Below are positions 22,775 to 24,962 of a DNA stretch of 24,962 nt, one piece after another. Both the position numbers and the translations under genes were made by a program. Position 1 is the stretch's first letter. Each line of letters starts with the position of its first letter. Origin of the DNA: Actinomycetes bacterium (GTDB taxonomy: Bacteria; Actinomycetota; Coriobacteriia; WRKU01; WQUG01); assembly GCA_009785855.1 (NCBI GenBank), contig WQUG01000047.1, forward strand, positions 1 through 24,962. The letters are read 5' to 3'. Below the pieces are notes generated by a model. The model was given only the letters and a program-made list of their open reading frames with translations. It had not been told where the DNA came from and made no database searches.

Positions 22775-22804
22775 ATAGTATCGCGAGCGCCTCTGGCGCG
22801 TCAA
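22775..22804 (-). promoter_or_regulatory. sigma70-type promoter of rny
   Basis: Minus strand TTGACG (22804-22799), 18 bases, TACTAT (22780-22775). A GCGCC/GGCGC dyad lies in the spacer. The leader of about 130 bases (22768-22640) holds no good open frame but has the inverted pair GCGATAC and GTATCGC. Confidence 0.6.
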
Positions 22805-22815
22805 CAGAAGCGGGT

Positions 22816-23400
22816 CTAACGCAGCACGCCGAAGTGTGAGAGTGGCCAGTAGGTCCACCACGCGCGCCCGTAGACCGCCTCTACCGGGACAGACCCGAAG
22901 ACGCGGGAATCCGCGCTGTTGGTGCGGTTGTCGCCCATGACCCAGATCTCTCCGTCGGGCACCTTGAAGGGGAAGCTGACCTGCCCGCCTGACAGGGGCG
23001 CGCTCGGTTTGCCATGGGTGTAGGCTTCGTCGAGCTTCTGCCCATCGACATAGACCGAACCGTCTTGAAGATCGACCGTCTGTCCCCCGGTCGCGACGAC
23101 GCGCTTGATGAGCTGGGGGTACTCCCCGGTCGGATCCTTGAAGACGACGATATCACCGCGTTTGGGCTGGCCGCCCACCTTGTAGACAAGCTTGTTCGCC
23201 AGGACCATGTCGTTGAGCTGGATCGTCGGTAACATGGAGCCGGTCGGGATGCGGTAGGGCTCGATCAGGAAGTAGCGTACACCGGCCGCGATAACGACCG
23301 CGATCAGGATACAGACCGCATAGGTAAAGATCGTGCGGGCCAAACCCACCGGCTTCACCGCCTCACTACGAGGACCGCCGTCCTGGTTGCTCGGTGTCAA
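22816..23400 (-). CDS. lepB: Signal peptidase I
   Basis: Membrane serine protease that removes signal peptides after Sec or Tat export. From the TTG at 23400 there are 194 residues: a short cytoplasmic part, one membrane helix (about 23-45), then PTGSMLPTI with nucleophile Ser55, LIKRVVATGG with general base Lys99, and GDNRTNSADSR (156-166). The TTG at 23400 has AAGGAGG five bases upstream; an earlier TTG at 23418 has none. The gene begins inside trmD, overlapping it by 35 bases. It ends the rpsP-khpA-rimM-trmD-lepB unit. Confidence 0.95.
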   Translation of the reverse strand: MTPSNQDGGPRSEAVKPVGLARTIFTYAVCILIAVVIAAGVRYFLIEPYRIPTGSMLPTIQLNDMVLANKLVYKVGGQPKRGDIVVFKDPTGEYPQLIKRVVATGGQTVDLQDGSVYVDGQKLDEAYTHGKPSAPLSGGQVSFPFKVPDGEIWVMGDNRTNSADSRVFGSVPVEAVYGRAWWTYWPLSHFGVLR

Positions 23401-24088
23401 CTCGTCCTCCTTCGTCAAGCAGATCGGGGCGGCGCCTGCGCGTCCGCTCCAGGGCCTGCTCGGCGCGCCACGCGTCGATGTTGGCGTGGTGCCCGCTGAG
23501 CAGAACCTCGGGGACCATCATACCGCGAAACTGGGCAGGACGTGTGTACTGGGGGTATTCCAACAATCCCTTCATAAACGATTCATCGAGCGCGCTCGTC
23601 TCATCGCCGAGGACCCCCGGCAGCAGGCGCGTGACCGCATCGATGAGCACATGGGCCGGCAGCTCCCCGCCGGTCAGCACGTAGTCGCCGATCGATATCT
23701 CCTCGTCAGCCCACAGGTAGGCACGTTCATCGATGCCCTCATAGTGTCCGCAGACGAGCAGCAGACGTGAGAAGTCAGCCGCCAGTTCTCCGGCGCGCGC
23801 CTGCGTGAAGGGCACTCCGGCTGGTGTGAAGAAGATCGTGTGAGCACGACGTTCGTCGAGTGCCTGGATGGCCTCGATGGCACGCACGAGCGGCTCCACC
23901 ATCATGACCATACCGGGACCTCCCCCATAGGGCGCGTCGTCGACCGTACGATGGAAGTCATGCGTCCAGTCACGCAGGTCGTGCACCTGGGTCTCAAGCA
24001 CCTTCAGCGAGCGGGCCCTCCCGATCATCGAGGCCCCCAGGAGGGGCTCGAACATCTCAGGGAAGATCGTCAGAACGTCGATGCGCAT
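23366..24088 (-). CDS. trmD: tRNA (guanine37-N1)-methyltransferase
   Basis: SPOUT-class methyltransferase that makes m1G37 and prevents +1 frameshifts. The 240 residues have the family N-terminus MRIDVLTIFPEMFEPLL, YGGGPGMVMMVEPL, the knot sequences LLVCGHYEGIDERA and EISIGDYVLTGGELPA, and the C-terminal PEVLLSGHHANIDAWR. The ATG at 24088 overlaps the rimM stop as TGATG. The last about 25 residues are Arg-rich and extend into the lepB start region. Confidence 0.98.
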   Translation of the reverse strand: MRIDVLTIFPEMFEPLLGASMIGRARSLKVLETQVHDLRDWTHDFHRTVDDAPYGGGPGMVMMVEPLVRAIEAIQALDERRAHTIFFTPAGVPFTQARAGELAADFSRLLLVCGHYEGIDERAYLWADEEISIGDYVLTGGELPAHVLIDAVTRLLPGVLGDETSALDESFMKGLLEYPQYTRPAQFRGMMVPEVLLSGHHANIDAWRAEQALERTRRRRPDLLDEGGRVDTEQPGRRSS

Positions 24089-24639
24089 CAGCGGTTCGCC
24101 TCCAGAAGTCCTTCGAGCAGGGTGACGGTCACCCGACGACGCTCGTCGTCGCGCACGATCTGCAGATCAGCGATGACCGGCAGGAGCAGTTCTCCCTCAT
24201 CGGCCGCAACGACCCAGACCGCGTTGGCAGGAGTCTCGATGCGCTCGCGCAGGATACCGAGACGGGTGCCATCGTCGCTGTAGACCTCATAGCCGATCTC
24301 CTCGAAGTCGCCTTTACCCGCAGACAGGAACGCCTCAAGACGAGCGGCGGGAACATCAGCGGTCTTCAGGAGCAGGGATCGCCCGACAAGCTCGTGAGCG
24401 CGCCCACGCTCCCCGATCTCTGCGAAACGCAGCCTCAGACCCCGCGCGCTCAACTCGCACCTTGTGACCTGCAGGAGCTTCTCATCCAGCAGTGGGGGCG
24501 CCAGATAACAGCACCGGCCCTCCTCGAACAGCAAGAGGGCTCCCGGTTCCGTACGGACCAGGAGCTCCCCTTCAAGACCTATCGTCTTGACGACCGTCGC
24601 TACCTGCAGAAAAGGAGCGTGATCGTCAATCCTTGACAT
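24088..24639 (-). CDS. rimM: Ribosome maturation factor RimM
   Basis: Assists assembly of the 30S head domain by binding S19. The 183 residues show an N-terminal barrel beginning VATVVKTIGLEGELLV and a C-terminal PRC-barrel with GYEVYSDDGTRLGILRER and LLLPVIADLQIVRD. Sequence identity within this family is always modest; position between khpA and trmD makes the call firm. The ATG at 24639 overlaps khpA by 14 bases and has only a weak ribosome site, so translation is probably coupled. Confidence 0.93.
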   Translation of the reverse strand: MSRIDDHAPFLQVATVVKTIGLEGELLVRTEPGALLLFEEGRCCYLAPPLLDEKLLQVTRCELSARGLRLRFAEIGERGRAHELVGRSLLLKTADVPAARLEAFLSAGKGDFEEIGYEVYSDDGTRLGILRERIETPANAVWVVAADEGELLLPVIADLQIVRDDERRRVTVTLLEGLLEANR

Positions 24640-24877
24640 CGACTTCTACGAGCAGGGGGTTGTCCCCTGCAGCGGCCCGCGCGAGCGTCCTGATCGACTT
24701 GATCGTACGCCCGCTGCGACCGATTATCTTACCGGTGTCGGACTCAGCCACTTCGATGACGATGTTGAGATGCCCGTTCTCTTCCTCAGAGAGCAGCGTG
24801 ACCTGATCGGGATCATCAACGAGCGAGGTCACAAGGAACCTGACCAGATCTTCGATGCGCGCGGCTTTTTCAGACAT
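24626..24877 (-). CDS. khpA: RNA-binding protein KhpA (KH domain)
   Basis: Small RNA-binding protein, often partner of KhpB (EloR/Jag) in controlling division and envelope growth. The 83 residues are one KH domain with GKIIGRSGRTIKSIRTL containing the GxxG loop. Two adjacent ATGs overlap the stop of the upstream gene; the second (24877) is preferred because GAGGAG lies five bases upstream, the first (24880) being too close. Position between the rpsP tail and rimM is the classical one. Confidence 0.94.
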   Translation of the reverse strand: MSEKAARIEDLVRFLVTSLVDDPDQVTLLSEEENGHLNIVIEVAESDTGKIIGRSGRTIKSIRTLARAAAGDNPLLVEVDVKD

Positions 24878-24962
24878 CATGACTCCTCTGCAGGAGCTTC
24901 CTCTTCAGCGGCAGGGACCTCTTCCTCAGCAGGAGCCTCTTCCTCAGTGGCAGGAGCTTCCT
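24877..24962 (-). CDS. rpsP: C-terminal tail of a protein, probably 30S ribosomal protein S16 (partial)
   Basis: Only the last 27 residues are in the window, all Ala, Pro, Glu, Thr, Val and Ser, in repeats of the type EEEAPAEEEVPAAEEEAP. The stop overlaps the khpA start. The identity comes from context alone: rpsP almost always precedes khpA-rimM-trmD, and acidic Ala-rich extensions of S16 occur in actinobacteria. No conserved S16 sequence is visible here. Confidence 0.6.
   Translation of the reverse strand, partial: EAPATEEEAPAEEEVPAAEEEAPAEES

Overview
The window is a dense, high-GC bacterial chromosome segment made almost entirely of core genes. Every gene lies on the minus strand except lexA. 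The gene set suggests an actinobacterium, most likely class Coriobacteriia. It combines a PPi-type phosphofructokinase, the diaminopimelate aminotransferase route (dapL next to dapF), RNase Y, HflX, NrdR and LexA, with frequent GTG/TTG starts and overlapping stop/start codons. This placement is an inference; no rRNA is present to confirm it. No CRISPR array, insertion sequence or phage gene was seen.

Read in the direction of transcription (high to low coordinates), the first block is the conserved rpsP tail-khpA-rimM-trmD-lepB group (24962-22816), without rplS between trmD and lepB. Next is rny with its own promoter and leader, then a MutL-like GHKL ATPase, miaB, miaA, dapF, dapL and hflX (22639-14692), largely joined by ATGA/TGATG overlaps. 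lexA (+) converges on hflX and overlaps it by 29 bp.

Upstream of lexA is a compact control region of about 300 bp. It has four LexA-type boxes, two divergent sigma70-type promoters, a 37-residue single-span membrane microprotein transcribed away from lexA, and then the nrdR promoter with a possible NrdR box. nrdR-dut-azgA' follow. The azgA-like permease has lost about half of its length by an in-frame internal deletion. After a strong terminator come def-fmt and a PASTA protein that ends in an amidase_3-like domain without its catalytic residues.

Three tRNA genes (Pro-TGG, Gly-TCC, Arg-TCT) lead into pfp and a flavodoxin-fold quinone reductase gene. tRNA-His(GTG) precedes rpsB-tsf. S2 carries a tail of about 135 residues rich in Pro, Glu, Ala and Thr, containing an exact 50-bp direct repeat. 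After another terminator the classical pyrH-frr-uppS-cdsA-dxr-rseP series runs off the left edge; RseP has an unusual winged-helix-like insertion.

As a whole the segment supplies translation (S2, EF-Ts, RRF, PDF, FMT, tRNA modification), envelope lipid and precursor synthesis (UppS, CdsA, Dxr, DapL/F), protein and signal-peptide processing (LepB, RseP), RNA decay (RNase Y) and the link between SOS response and nucleotide pools. The most novel piece is the SOS microprotein locus. No stretch longer than 300 bases is free of features; the largest gene-free gaps are 13890-14072 (promoters and LexA boxes), 22640-22815 (rny promoter and leader), 9235-9352 (spacer between tRNAs) and 6999-7102 (rpsB leader).
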